64,000 nucleotides of DNA from Geranomyces variabilis (lineage: Eukaryota > Chytridiomycota > Chytridiomycetes > Spizellomycetales > Powellomycetaceae). The notes below the pieces were generated by a model, which was not told where the DNA came from, did not search any database, and saw only the letters and a program-made list of their open reading frames with translations. Shown one piece after another: positions 33,481 through 43,898 of the stretch. The translations under genes were made by a program, and so were the position numbers. Location of the stretch: assembly GCA_027603065.1 (NCBI GenBank), contig JADGJP010000015.1, positions 1 through 64,000 on the forward strand. Direction: 5' to 3'. Numbering within the stretch: position 1 is the stretch's first letter; each line of letters opens with the position of its first letter.

Positions 33481-35395
33481 CGGATGAGCACCATCGAGAG
33501 AAACTATTTCGGGAAAGCCCAGAAAACCTCTTCAGGCCGCAATTCAGGAGGCGCTAGACGGCAAGTAACTGTACGTGGCCCAGTTTTTGCGCGAGATTTA
33601 CCTTGCCTGAAGGTCTCGACGCGGCAGTGCCGGCAATAGACACTTCGCTCCTGCTCATTTGACTGCAAAATCCGCGCGCTCTGGCCAACACGTTAACTTT
33701 TCAAATGGCTTGCAAGTTTGGTGGTTTGGAAAGAGCGCGTCTCGTATTGTAGGCCGGCATCGAGAGAGGTGCGTTACAGCAGCTTGACTAAAGCGGAGAT
33801 CAGGCGGACGTGGTCCAGCAATGCGTCAAGTTCGCTGTCGATCGCGATGAGCCCGCGTATTGCGAGCTGTTGGCCGCTTGCGTGTGGTCTGGGCTGAGAA
33901 AGGAGATCTTTTCATGCTGGCGGTTGTCTGACAAGAAAAGCTCAAAGCGATGAGTTTTTGGCGAGCGTTTATTCGTAAACAATAAGATTTGTGAGGTTTC
34001 TGGCGAAAGCTCGCAAGCGCTGCTTTGAGCATCTACCTAACCTTTCTGGCCAAGTCTAAATTGCTAGGCTAGGTGGCGCTTGATTTGCTGACGCCGGTCT
34101 AATGGCTAACGCCGGCTTCCAAGGGCAACGGGATGCTGACGTCCCACGCACTGTTACTGCACGGCTGCACGACTTCCTTGGCGTTGCTCCAGGAGCTCCA
34201 CCCGCCAGCGGGTAGACCGTTTTTCCATCGTCACGTAACGTAGTCAAAACGACTATCCACTCGAGCGTGTCGGACGGCGTTGTGTCGTCTTTCGCAACGG
34301 CTTAAGCCAGCGCGTACTCGAAAGCCATCGCACACCCTTGCCAGCGTATTTTGGTTGTCCCACGGACGGGGATGAGTGCGGGTTCGAACGGTTACGGCAG
34401 GACTTGCTGCGTGGAATCTTCGCCATACATCTTCACCCGTAATGCCAGATGAGACTCATGGTCTCGATCTTGTCGACGGGCGCTCCATCTGCGGCGGGAT
34501 ATCCAGGCAAGAGCAAAGAGCCTTTTTGCAGTGCATGTAATAGCCATCTGCGAAATTGGTTTCAGCAGGTGGGGTTGTTCCAGCCGGTTCACACTTCGTT
34601 TGCGCAAAAGCAGCTGCTGAGAGCGTCACTGTTGGTGGAGACTCCATCTGCCGGTTGTTCACCGCTGTCATCTGGGCGTTGCAGGCGTCGCTGGACGGCT
34701 TGTGCGCATCAGGCAAAATGTCTGCAAAGGCCAGTAGAAAAACAGACGCGGTTAAAAGACCATTGACGGGAAGAGCGTGGCAGGCTTTTGCTTGGCATTG
34801 GTATCTGCGAGCATATTTACAGATCTGTGGGTTTAATCAGATCGGGTCTTTCCCGTGTATTTTGCGCTTTCGTCCTTGGTCGCCGCGCATGTGCACTTGA
34901 CAACACGCTTGCTCGCTGTCAGCGTTGCTTCTCTGTCCATTTTGGCTAGCCGCGCGCGCAAACACAGGGACGTCCCTCACGCGCATGGTGGAAGGGTGCG
35001 CAAACGCGGGAGAGACGAATACACGCAGACCGACATCGCTAGCTTCGGCAAGACATGGGAACGGATGGGAGTACGCCGCCCGACTCCAATGTCACTGGAG
35101 AATCGTTGAACTGAGAATGCAGAGGGCGCACTCACAGTACGAGCTATTTGCGGACAGGAGCGGTGGGGGTCTCGGCAAGAGAGGAAGAACACTCATGAGA
35201 ACTCGCGACCGCCGGCTGTGAGTCAGCAACTTGCTCGCGTTTGTTTAAGCGACCGCGCCGTGTTCCGACAGCTTCACGGGCATCTGATCCACGGACCAAG
35301 GGCACTCTCGCCATCTTCTACAATGGGTATGCGTGACTAGTTTCATGCATGCGCACGTTACTGCACGCTAAAAAAAAAAAAAAAAAACACCGCGG
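33481..35395. other. Intergenic region, no gene supported
   Basis: Several ORFs of 60-115 codons occur, one with a signal-like start near 34890 (TTRLLAVSVASLSILAS), but none has a second line of support. An A-run of 18 lies at about 35370-35387 just before the next coding region. Confidence 0.4.
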
Positions 35396-37175
35396 GTGGA
35401 TTTACCAGACGAACTAGCAAGCCGCTGCCCTCTCGTGACATGTCCGCTCCTCGTCTTGTCTCGAATTGCAGAACATCTCGATTGGTCTGGCGTTTTAAGT
35501 CTACGCAGATGCACATCTGCAATATGCGATGCCATTGAGGCGGTTGTTCCTGGTCTTCCGGCATATCTTCAGCTCGCAGCCTTACTGGAACGCGAAGCCG
35601 CCAGCTCAGAGTGCTGGATCGACTGGGACATTATTGCCGGAATGGTCGCAGGAAGACTGAAAACTGCTGATTTGCCGGCAGGCTCAACGTGTGTCTTCTC
35701 GCTTGATCAATCCATTGACAATGGTAATACAGAACATGTGGACTGGCAAGTCATTTCCATGCCGCTTCCGAATGCGCCCTCGTCTGCGGAAGCGCAACGT
35801 GTTATGTTTGGGGCCTTTTCGCACTCCGGCCACATCCGTCGGTACGAGGACCACATGCACGACATGCAAATCACTGCTGAAATTTCAGGAAAGCTGCCAA
35901 CAACGGTTATTTATCAACTTCATCGATACGCCGATGACGGGGACGCCGGCGCTGAGGGCCAACAATGCTTCGCAGAACTTGCAAACCTGCTTGAGGTGTC
36001 GGAAGCGACTGTTGTGCAGCAGCTCGCAGCGGTTTTCCACCACTTTGAAGAGCTTCGCGATAAAGAAGAATGGGAAACTGCATTGGCTAAAAAGGTACGC
36101 CTTGGCGAGCTTAGGCTTAAGGACGGTGCCGCCGACTACAAGGATGCTATGCGCGAACTTGCGCAAAAGGGAATTCCTAAACACTTCGAGACACTTGACC
36201 GAGTAATCCCTCAGCGTCGGCGTGGCCTTTTACGGTTGCTACATCGCAAAGTGGGGCGTCTTAACGCCGAGTCCCGCACTGCTGGCTTTGCAAGAATGTA
36301 CCGGGCGCTTTGCAGTGAAAACGCGGATGCGCTTGCCGCAGAAACTATCCCGGAAATTGACCCTGAAGAGTGGATTGCCAACTCCGTCATTTTCATTGGA
36401 TGCTGTCCTTACGATCGTCTTAGCGGCATCGAGTACGGCATCTCCGGTAATCCTTCGAGCGCTAGTTTTAAATTCCGAGAGCCTCTTCAGAATGAGGGTC
36501 ACTGGCGCTCACCAATATTCGAAATCGATTTCGTTGACGGAGGCTGCGGCTACTCCGAAGACCATGATGAACGCAGCTTGTCGTTGACATGTTTATGGGG
36601 TGTCGCCTGCCCTGGCAAGTTAACGAGCAACGCTAACAAAGGGGGGTCTGCTGTGGATTCCGCATCCTCGGACAACGATGACATTTATGACTGCGACGAC
36701 GTTTTCGACATGCATTTCGCCTGGGAGGATGACTTTGACGTATCCACTTTGCTTCAAAGTGTCAAAGAACAAAAGATCTTTGTTGTAACAAAAGCTTTAC
36801 AACAAAAGCTGTGGCAGTAAGTGCAACGGAAGCGAGAGCCTTTTCCTGTGGGCCTCACGCGTTGGTAATTTTGTCATTTATCTTCTTGTTTGGTCCTTCA
36901 GGCGGTGCGATCCAGGACAAGTCTGGGGGGGTCCAATTCGTTTCTTTGCCATGCTTGTTGCTCTTTCCGTATCCGAAGCGATGGATCCCAACTATGATCC
37001 AGAGTGGCCAAGCGAAAGCGAGGATGAGAAAGGCAGTGATTCTGACGAGTGGGAAGGGTGCGATTCCAATCTGGATAGCGAAAACGGCGACGCAGAGGAA
37101 GGTAGTCCTTCCGATGATGGACACGGCAGGCCAAGTGATGGTGGTGAGACTGAGAGCAGCGATACCAAAGCTTGA
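35396..37175 (+). CDS. F-box-like protein with acidic C-terminus; 5' end unresolved
   Basis: The open frame from 35396 lacks an ATG near its start, so a short upstream exon probably supplies it. The coding exon runs to 36816, then an 85-nt intron (GTAAGT ... CCTTCAG), then 36902-37175, in phase. The N-terminus reads LPDELASRCPLVTCPLLVLS and IAEHLDWSGVLSLRRCTSAI, an F-box-like helical segment. The middle is helical (EELRDKEEWETALAKKVRLG). A region IFEIDFVDGGCGY and two acidic tracts follow (DNDDIYDCDD; SESEDEKGSDSDEWEGCDS). An SCF-adaptor role is plausible but rests only on the N-terminal segment. A truncated relative of its 5' end lies at about 38057-38255. Confidence 0.6.
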
Positions 37176-38056
37176 GCTCTTGCACGTCGAGTGTAAAGTT
37201 GGGCAGTTCTTGATGCAGCGAACAAGAATGTCAACCTGCTTCCTTTGCTTTTACTGGACAAATAAATAAGCACGCCGCTCACTTTGTCCAAGGCCCACTG
37301 AATCTAACGTTGTCAGCGTCCAGCTGACCCACGGCCGCGACTCCACTAGTTGTGCAACTCTCGGGCAAAGATTTGAAGGACCCAGGGGAATTAAGGAAGG
37401 CAGACAGTACCATAGCAAGACTCCTGGGGTCGACCACGGTCGGGTCTCGATTGTGTTGGACATCGAGCCCGGAGAGCAACACGGTCACAGAGCATACAGT
37501 GAGCCTGAGCCCAGTGTGTTGGGACGCCGCGTACCCACATTCATCTGCAATGTTCATTCACACTCCACCGCATCCTGTAGGAATGTTTCTTCGCTGCTTT
37601 TCTGCCGAAGCTCAGCATTCCGTACTTCCTCAACTGCCAATACTCGAGCCGCAACGGTGGTTGGATGCTGATGTTCGAGGTGACGCTTCTCGCATGGACC
37701 GTCTCAGCAGACCCAGCGTCGAGAACAGACACACTTCGTGCTTCCCCCTACATGGGGGAAATCCAGTCGCCGAACCCTCAGAATCCCGAGAAACCCGTGA
37801 ACTTCATAAAATGCGCCGAGCACATTCCCTCGACGATGTTTCGCGCGCGTCAAACTCCTCATGTCATTGCACCGTCACTCACCTTTCCAGGCTCGCCGCA
37901 GCGACTTTCGTCCCTGTGCCGCAAGCATGTGCTGGGCAAATCCTACCGTTTCTTTCCACGTTGCCTGGCTGAGGACCCAATTCCTTACCGGTCCTTTCTT
38001 TTCCTATCCTCATTAGTTGGAGTTGATTGGCGTTCACCGTGTTTCCGAGTTGATTG

Positions 38057-38255
38057 GCGTATACCAGACCAAGCAAGCTGCTGCCCGCTTGTGATATGTC
38101 CGCTCTTGATCTTGTCTCGAATTGCAGCACATGTCAACTGGCCAAGCATTTTACGTCTGTGCAGATGCACCTCTGCAGTACGCGGTTCCATTCCGGGCAT
38201 ATCTGTGCCTCTCAGCCTTTCTAGCACAGGAAGCTGCCAGCTCAGTATATACTGT
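38057..38255 (+). pseudogene. Truncated copy of the F-box-like 5' region
   Basis: It aligns with 35396-35620: both have CCAGAC...GCAAGC/GCAAGC, TGTCCGCTC, TTGTCTCGAATTGCAG and CAGATGCAC followed by CTCTGCA or ATCTGCA. The match stops near GCTGCCAGCTCAG. Only the first 65 or so codons are represented. Confidence 0.7.
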
Positions 38256-38565
38256 ACAGTACTAGGCTGGATGGTTCGCGGCCATTGATTTGTCCCGATT
38301 TGGTTATATACGTGGCGAAACGATGGGTCCAAATTTAAACCCACTGCAGCTCATGTTCCTCAAGTCCTTTCTCTCCTCAAAAAAAGGAGGACAGCCAGCC
38401 TTCGCATTCCCGTCCCCCCCCCCCCCGGCTGCTCATGTCATCGCACCGTCACCCACCTTTCAGGGCTCGCCGCAGCGACCTTCGTCCCTGCTGCAAGCAT
38501 GTGCTGGGCACTCCCTACCGTCCCAGCGCGCAAAACAAGGTAGGTGTTGACAGGTACAGGAGAAA

Positions 38566-38655
38566 GTGTGGAGGGAGACCATGGTCTTTGCACTTCTTCT
38601 TCGGCGCCACCGCCGACGGGGAGTGCGGAGATCATGGTTTCTCTCCACATTGCCT
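38566..38655. repeat. Fold-back insertion inside a direct repeat
   Basis: GTGTGGAGGGAGACCATGG at the left pairs, inverted, with CCATGATC/TTTCTCTCCACAT at the right. The segment (about 38525-38650) is absent from the sister copy at 37858-38015, so it is an insertion relative to it. Confidence 0.6.
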
Positions 38656-38829
38656 GGTTGAGGACCCGCGCGGATTGTCTGAACCATCAAAACGTCCGTG
38701 GGCGGCTCGCAAACAAAAGCGCTGCCAGGCCGCAACCGTCCCCTCAGCTTAAACCCAATTCCTTACCGGTCCTTTCTTCTTCCTCTCCTCCTTGCATGCA
38801 CCGATCGTCCTACGATATTCTTCGCCTCG

Positions 38830-40155
38830 ATGCACTTTTCAAAAAAGTTGGACAATCAAACTGCTCTCGCTGCCGTTGTGACAACCTTGGAGACCTTGAA
38901 CCCCGATCAGGTATGGGCGAACGCTTCCATGCTACTCGCTGCTTTTGCTGGGTCGCGCCCGTCCACTCATGGTCACTATTTTGGCGTATTGTTGTAGACC
39001 CTAGCGACCGTGAATACTCTTCCTGCCCTGTGGAACTGGCCCTCGAACCGGATGCAATGGCCAGCGGACTCCAATGGGGCCTCTCTCGGCCCGGCTAACA
39101 ACCCTGTGCTCGCGGCGGGCCTTTCTCTGGTACACCAGTTTCTACAGAACGATCGTGTGATCCGCAACTACCGTCTACAGTGCCTTACGATCACGCCCAC
39201 TCACCCTCCGCCGTATCTGGATTACGAGGACATCACCGACTTGACCAGCACTCCAGGAGGACCTGCGCTTTTGACGCCTGCGCAGATCCGTGCTCAGGTA
39301 GCGGCGAATTGGCCCATACTCGGCGTCTCCGACGCGCACGAGATGGAAGGTTGGGATGGCCTCACCTTACTGAACCCCAACGGGCCGGACACGGTCCTGA
39401 TAGCTGGCCATATTTTCCGAGCGATGTGCGCACCGAAGAATGCCACCGAGGCCGTGTTGCTTGCATGTCAATTTGCTTTCATTGTCATGCACGAGCTCGC
39501 ACATGTTCTCCAGTTCAAGTAAGTTGGCTTGTTGACCATTGTCCCTGCGCTGGAGACGTAAGCTCACATAGTGACCGTTCCAGAGTTGGCTACTGCGGTA
39601 CGCTGCAATCTGACGGCTCCGCATTCCGCACACCAACCGGGGTGCTCTATGGGGATGCGGGCTTTTCTTGGGAGCGTCAGACTTTGGGTGCCATACCGCG
39701 AATAATGCACAGCGAGACATTGTTAGGGGCCGACCGACCGGTAGGTGCAGTAAAGAGCCAAGGCTCTCACGCGTGTAAACTCTAACATAGTCCTTCCTTT
39801 TGCTATTTTGTTAACTCAGGAAGCGCTCGCCCTGGTGTGCGATGTACCGGGGGGGCAGCTCCATCAGGTTCCTCTTACCCACTTGATAAGCCTTCTCACC
39901 GCTTCCTTCTGGGCTGGTAGCCCTCGGATTGACCAGATCAGGCTGCCCACTGGGGGGCCTGTGGTGCCTGGCCGCGAAGGACGCATAGGTGGCCGCCAGT
40001 ACATCGTCAAGCTCCCGGAAGCCGGAAAGACCCCATCACCGGCACCGCCCTCGCCAACAAACCCGCAACCCATCGCCACCGACAGTGTTTTACCGGAATA
40101 CCGTTATCACATGGGTGCTTTCGGCGCAGTGTTCTCTGCGTCCACGCCCTCGTAA
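38830..40155 (+). CDS. HExxH metalloprotease-like protein, four exons
   Basis: Exons 38830-38910, 38998-39518, 39584-39740 and 39820-40155 join in phase to give 364 residues. Introns are 65-87 nt with clean GTATGG/GTAAGT/GTAGGT donors. The zinc-binding motif is HELAH at 192-196 (FIVMHELAHVLQFK), placed after a hydrophobic helix. A likely third ligand lies 35 residues later in YGDAGFSWE (Glu231), as in gluzincin-type folds. The C-terminal 110 residues hold a Pro-rich linker (PEAGKTPSPAPPSPTNPQP). Proteins with this HE.AH ... G..wE layout are common and uncharacterised in fungi. No signal peptide is seen, so an intracellular role is likely. A 96-bp MITE follows 48 bases past the stop. Confidence 0.75.
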
Positions 40156-40203
40156 TCTTAGGCATCAGTAAAGTAGACATTCCGTACTGTCCCATTCTTT
40201 GTA

Positions 40204-40299
40204 CAGCCAGTGGACAAAAGTCGGGGCCCCCCTCACAGCCGCCGCGCAGTGCACTCTCCCTGTATTTTAAGGAGGTCTCCAACTTTTGTCCACTGGCTG
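40204..40299. mobile_element. MITE, Tc1/mariner-like termini, copy 1
   Basis: The 96-bp element starts CAGCCAGTGGACAAAAGT and ends with its inverted form (ACTTTTGTCCACTGGCTG). It is flanked on both sides by TA, the target duplication of Tc1/mariner transposons. It has no coding capacity. A relative lies at 61469-61570. Confidence 0.85.
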
Positions 40300-40688
40300 T
40301 AACTACAACGTAGGCGCTTTGTTCATGCCCCCGGACGGCGGATACACAAGACATGCGTCCCTGCGGATATTAAATCATATCCTGATGCCTGCGCAAATTT
40401 CAACAGTTGGACACTGGGCGTTGGGGGTACGATTGTGCGATCGATGCTTTGGTGATCAACATCAATGACGAGAAAGTATTGGCAGACCCTTTGCACTCTG
40501 TTATCAAGCTTATTAGCGAAAAGATTTCCCTTGACCTGAATGGCTATTACGGCCACCCAGGTTCTTGCAGTTTCTTTGGTCAAAATTCAATACATAAAGG
40601 GTGAGCGTTAGCTAACTCATCTAAACTAATCCAGGCAATCCCAAGTCTATGGACCAGTAATGGCAATTATATGGAGAAATGGCAAGCA
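40300..40688. other. Short intergenic region, nothing recognised
   Basis: It lies between two converging genes and probably holds only their 3' ends. Confidence 0.4.
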
Positions 40689-41529
40689 CTACAAGCTTAC
40701 GCTCAGGTTGTCCGCAGATAATACGTATCCCGTGCTCTCAACGCCAAACATGTCCCGAAGACCGTTTTGAAACTCGTTCAACACGCTCGTAGTCAGTTCA
40801 GTGGGCCTGCCTGGAGCGGGCACCGCCTCGTTGAAAATCTCGCTCATGAAGACAACATCAGTGGTCTTGTCCGTAACGAGTCCCTGCACCGACTGCCTCC
40901 ATGCCAAATGCCTAGTAAGCACGGTTGTGCCCTGCGCGTAAGAGATCTCGCCAGCGGGGATCTTGACAGACTCGGAACCCTCTGCCGCGTCCAGAGCGAG
41001 ATATGTGTCGTCGTCGCGCGAAAGCCGAAGCTCCAGGTTCATGCGCCCGCCTTCCCCCAGCGACTGCAGCTCGCGCAGGTCAAAGGCGCCAGCCGTTACG
41101 GCGTACTTTATCGAAATCGAGTTGTAAAAGTCGACTACCGGGTTGATGGGCCGCAGGGCTTTCCCCTCCTTGAGAACGCGCTTGGCGAGCGACTCGTTTG
41201 ACATGGGGAACTTTTTGGCAGACAGGTTGACGGCCTTCTTCAGAGTTTCCCGGTACAGCACGATGCGCGGGTGCGACTGCGCGTTGGCATACTGGCCCAG
41301 CGATTTGGCGGTGGAAACTGCGACTTCCTGAAAGATATTTGGGCGTCTATGTAAGCAAGCGCTCCACTGCGACACAGACACATGGTCGACCCGCCATGAG
41401 CGTTACCTGTGCAAACTGTGCGACGTGAGGGTTTTCTATGCTGTTGTTGAGACCTCGAGCGACCACCACGACAATCTGCATGCCAGGAAGCTTGCGGGCG
41501 ACTTCTTGGGCGAGAGCGAAGGAGTCCAT
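40689..41529 (-). CDS. B3/B4 domain protein (PheRS-beta-like tRNA-binding fold)
   Basis: Two minus-strand exons, 41407-41529 and 40689-41327, join in phase (intron 79 nt, GTAACG ... TTTCAG), giving 253 residues. The core reads LYRETLKKAVNLSAKKF, then INPVVDFYNSISIKYAV and AGAFDLRELQS. This is the signature of stand-alone B3/4 domain proteins related to the editing domain of phenylalanyl-tRNA synthetase beta subunits. The C-terminal half has HLAWRQSVQGLVTDKTTDVV, where family members have the conserved W-R-x-S ... T segment. Its role is probably recognition or editing of a charged tRNA or related nucleic acid, but this is not established. The start codon is at 41529, 206 bases from the histone deacetylase fragment. 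Confidence 0.8.
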
Positions 41530-41734
41530 GTTTGACGAGCGAGCTTTGGGCGGCGGCGTGGACTTGCCCGTCAGTATAAGCAAACCCAGAAGGTCCGCTT
41601 TTCTACAGTAACCACGGCAACAGACGCAAAACTTCCTCAGCCATGCACTAACATGCACTCAACAGCGATGTGCTAGGGACACAAAATGTAAGGAGAGATG
41701 CGTGCATTTATTTGTATGGCTCTATTTAGTGGTA

Positions 41735-42088
41735 AGGGACATGCCGCTTGTGTCAAGTTCATGAGGAACTTCAACCTGCCAACGATGCTATTGAAAGACG
41801 GAGGTTACACCATAAATAATGTCGCCCGCATGTGGTGTTATGAGCGGCAGCAGCGCTCGGCATGGAGGCCAGAGTAAGTGATTATGGAACACGCAAAGGT
41901 GACCTGAGATACTAACACATCTTACGTTGCAGAAATCAACAGCCAAAATTACTTTATACACTACGCTCCTGACTTTTATCTCGACTTTTTGGCTGATAAG
42001 AACATGAGAAACAAGAATTCTCCGCGATATCTCAACGACATCAAGCAAGTCTTGGCGTCCCCTGCTCGTCCCCATCAGGTGCATTGAA
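41735..42088 (+). pseudogene. C-terminal part of a class I histone deacetylase
   Basis: The frame [17 protein letters not shown], then [15 protein letters not shown], matches the end of the RPD3/HOS2/HDAC3 catalytic domain. A 59-nt intron (41876-41934) has GTAAGT, the perfect branch TACTAAC and TTGCAG. It joins in phase to EINSQNYFIHYAPDFYLDF and RNKNSPRYLNDIKQVL, the usual C-terminal end, with a stop at 42086. One residue of the GGGGY loop is changed (LKDGGY). No upstream deacetylase sequence precedes it; the matching N-terminal part is 11 kb downstream at 52431. Stand-alone, it cannot be active. Confidence 0.85.
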
Positions 42089-43898
42089 ACTTCTGAATTC
42101 TTAACCAGGCGGACCGCGATAGGAGCAACTGCGCGATCAAGCACACTCTCCCAGTGTATAAACAAGACCGGTGTAGATGCACTTGATGTCAGCCATGATC
42201 CATCGTGCGGCAACTCGGTGGAATGTTGTTAGCAGCTTGTCGAGTATCCGTAATATCATAATAATATGCAGCAAAACAGGTTACCGTCGGTAGGTAATGA
42301 GGTCAACCTGGGCCAAGGTCGCAGACGGCTACGTTCGGGCTAATAGCATCGTCAACACGTCCACAAAATGAGGGACAGCTCGCAAAAGAACGCGGCGACT
42401 GGCGATGCGGGTGCAGGGCAGCGACACGGTTGCGCAGGCTGATACAGCAGGTTGTGAGTGATACAGCAGGTTGTGAGCTGCCGCACCGTGGGCCAGTCGA
42501 AGCCGTCCAGCAGCTCTTACAAGATATCGTCAGGAAAGTCAGTGATAAGCATATACGGACGCAACGCGGCGTTGCATACGACACAAACGTCTCCCACATA
42601 TCTAGACTAACCCCCATGCAAAGCTGAGTGACTGGGCCATATCCCATTTATTGACATCTACGGCTATCGGGTTGATATGACCAGCTCGCTGTCACGCGGT
42701 GAGATACACACTGGCAGTCGGAATCCTATATCTAGGGGAAGTCGCTTCTAATAAGGGCGGTCTCTTGTATTTTTCCGCAACGCGATACGGTACCCTGCTC
42801 GTCAATCGCCTCCCGAACGCCGTCGCCATTCAGCCCGGACCACAACCCCAGGCAAGTACCGGTGAGATGTTCAAATGCTGGGTGACAGTAGCCTACATTG
42901 CCACGCTCTGGTTGGACGGTTCGTCGTCCGCGATGCGGGGTCTGGTATCCCAGCGCTGGATCCTGTCCTTTCGCGTTGCCTTCGACTCTACTGTCAAACG
43001 CCTGCAGCTGCGTGCTCTTTGATGTTTGGTGATTTGTTTCCGGACCGAGGCCTATGAGAGTTAGTTGTCAAAGCGCCCCACCGTTGGGACTTCCCTCACC
43101 CGTTGGGATTCCTACTCTCATAGCCTTCACCGGGGACTTGTCACCAGCTCTGTCCCCTGCCATAAGCTACATGGACGCGCTCTGGTTTGATGGCTCGTCG
43201 TCCGCGACGCGAGGTCTGGTATCCCACGTTGGATCCTGTCCTTTCGCGTTGCCTTCGACGCTACTGTTAAACACCTGCAGCTGCGTGCTCTTTGATGTTT
43301 GGTGATTTGTTTCCGGACCGAGGCCTATGAGAGTTAGTTGTCAAAGCGCCCCACCGTTGGGACTTCCCTCACCCGTTGGGATTCCTAATCTCATAGCCTT
43401 CACCGGGGATTTTTCACCTCTTTTTGGCAGGGATTCCATTCCAACGGCCCTTTTGATATCGGGGGTGGGGGCTCGGAGTATGATTTTGCCATAAGCTTAC
43501 CTTACCTTTTCTTTTTTTTCTCGCTATGTCACGGTGCGCTGGCTTGCACCGGCTGGAGTCTCAGCATGAGCGTGAACTCCCTTTCTTTGCGGTAAGTCAC
43601 GGTGCACTGGCTGGAGTCTCAGCATGAGGGAGTTCACAATGAGCAGAGTTCAGCAAGATAAATTCCGTGCCCTACACCGGTAGCAAATGAGGATAATCCC
43701 GAGCCCTGCCCGGTACCAAATCAGGATCGATTTTCAGATCACTAAGTAGTGACCCGATCAGGTTCGCCACCTGGTCGAGGCAACTGCAGAGATAGCTTGG
43801 GTCAGTACCGGTGCGAATAAGGCGGTCGCAAGCTTTCGGAATGTTAGCAATTCACTTTGTCGTTTGGAGACCCTTTGTCATTGCCTTCTCTCACAGCA
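42089..43898. other. Repeat-rich region without genes
   Basis: It contains a 274-bp tandem duplication (42906-43413), a perfect 17-18 base doublet near 42440-42475 (GATACAGCAGGTTGTGAG), and short direct and inverted repeats near 43530-43640 (GTGAACTCCCT with AGGGAGTTCAC; CTGGAGTCTCAGCATGAG twice). No gene is supported. Confidence 0.6.
42906..43413 (+). repeat. Tandem duplication, 274-bp period
   Basis: The copy starting at 42906 (CTCTGGTTGGACGG) recurs at 43180 (CTCTGGTTTGATGG). The central part is nearly identical, including TGATTTGTTTCCGGACCGAG and CGTTGGGACTTCCCTCACCC. The two copies differ by about 15 substitutions and one or two small gaps. Confidence 0.85.

Larger units (their letters stand above)
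37176..38829. other. Duplicated gene debris and repeats
   Basis: No intact gene is seen. The region contains a truncated F-box-like copy (about 38057-38255), two direct copies of a 90-160 bp segment (37858-38015 and 38432-38800), a C-run of 14 near 38415, and a fold-back insertion in the second copy. Confidence 0.6.

Noticed and set aside
34456-34800. Possible small secreted Cys-rich protein on the minus strand
   Set aside because: A hydrophobic stretch (LLTASVFLLAFADILPDA) precedes it, but there is no in-frame ATG and no second support.
34855-35109. ORF with a signal-peptide-like start
   Set aside because: Short, basic, without similarity or splice structure; probably chance.
41788-42213. 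141-codon minus ORF
   Set aside because: It lies antisense to the clearly recognisable deacetylase C-terminal exons.
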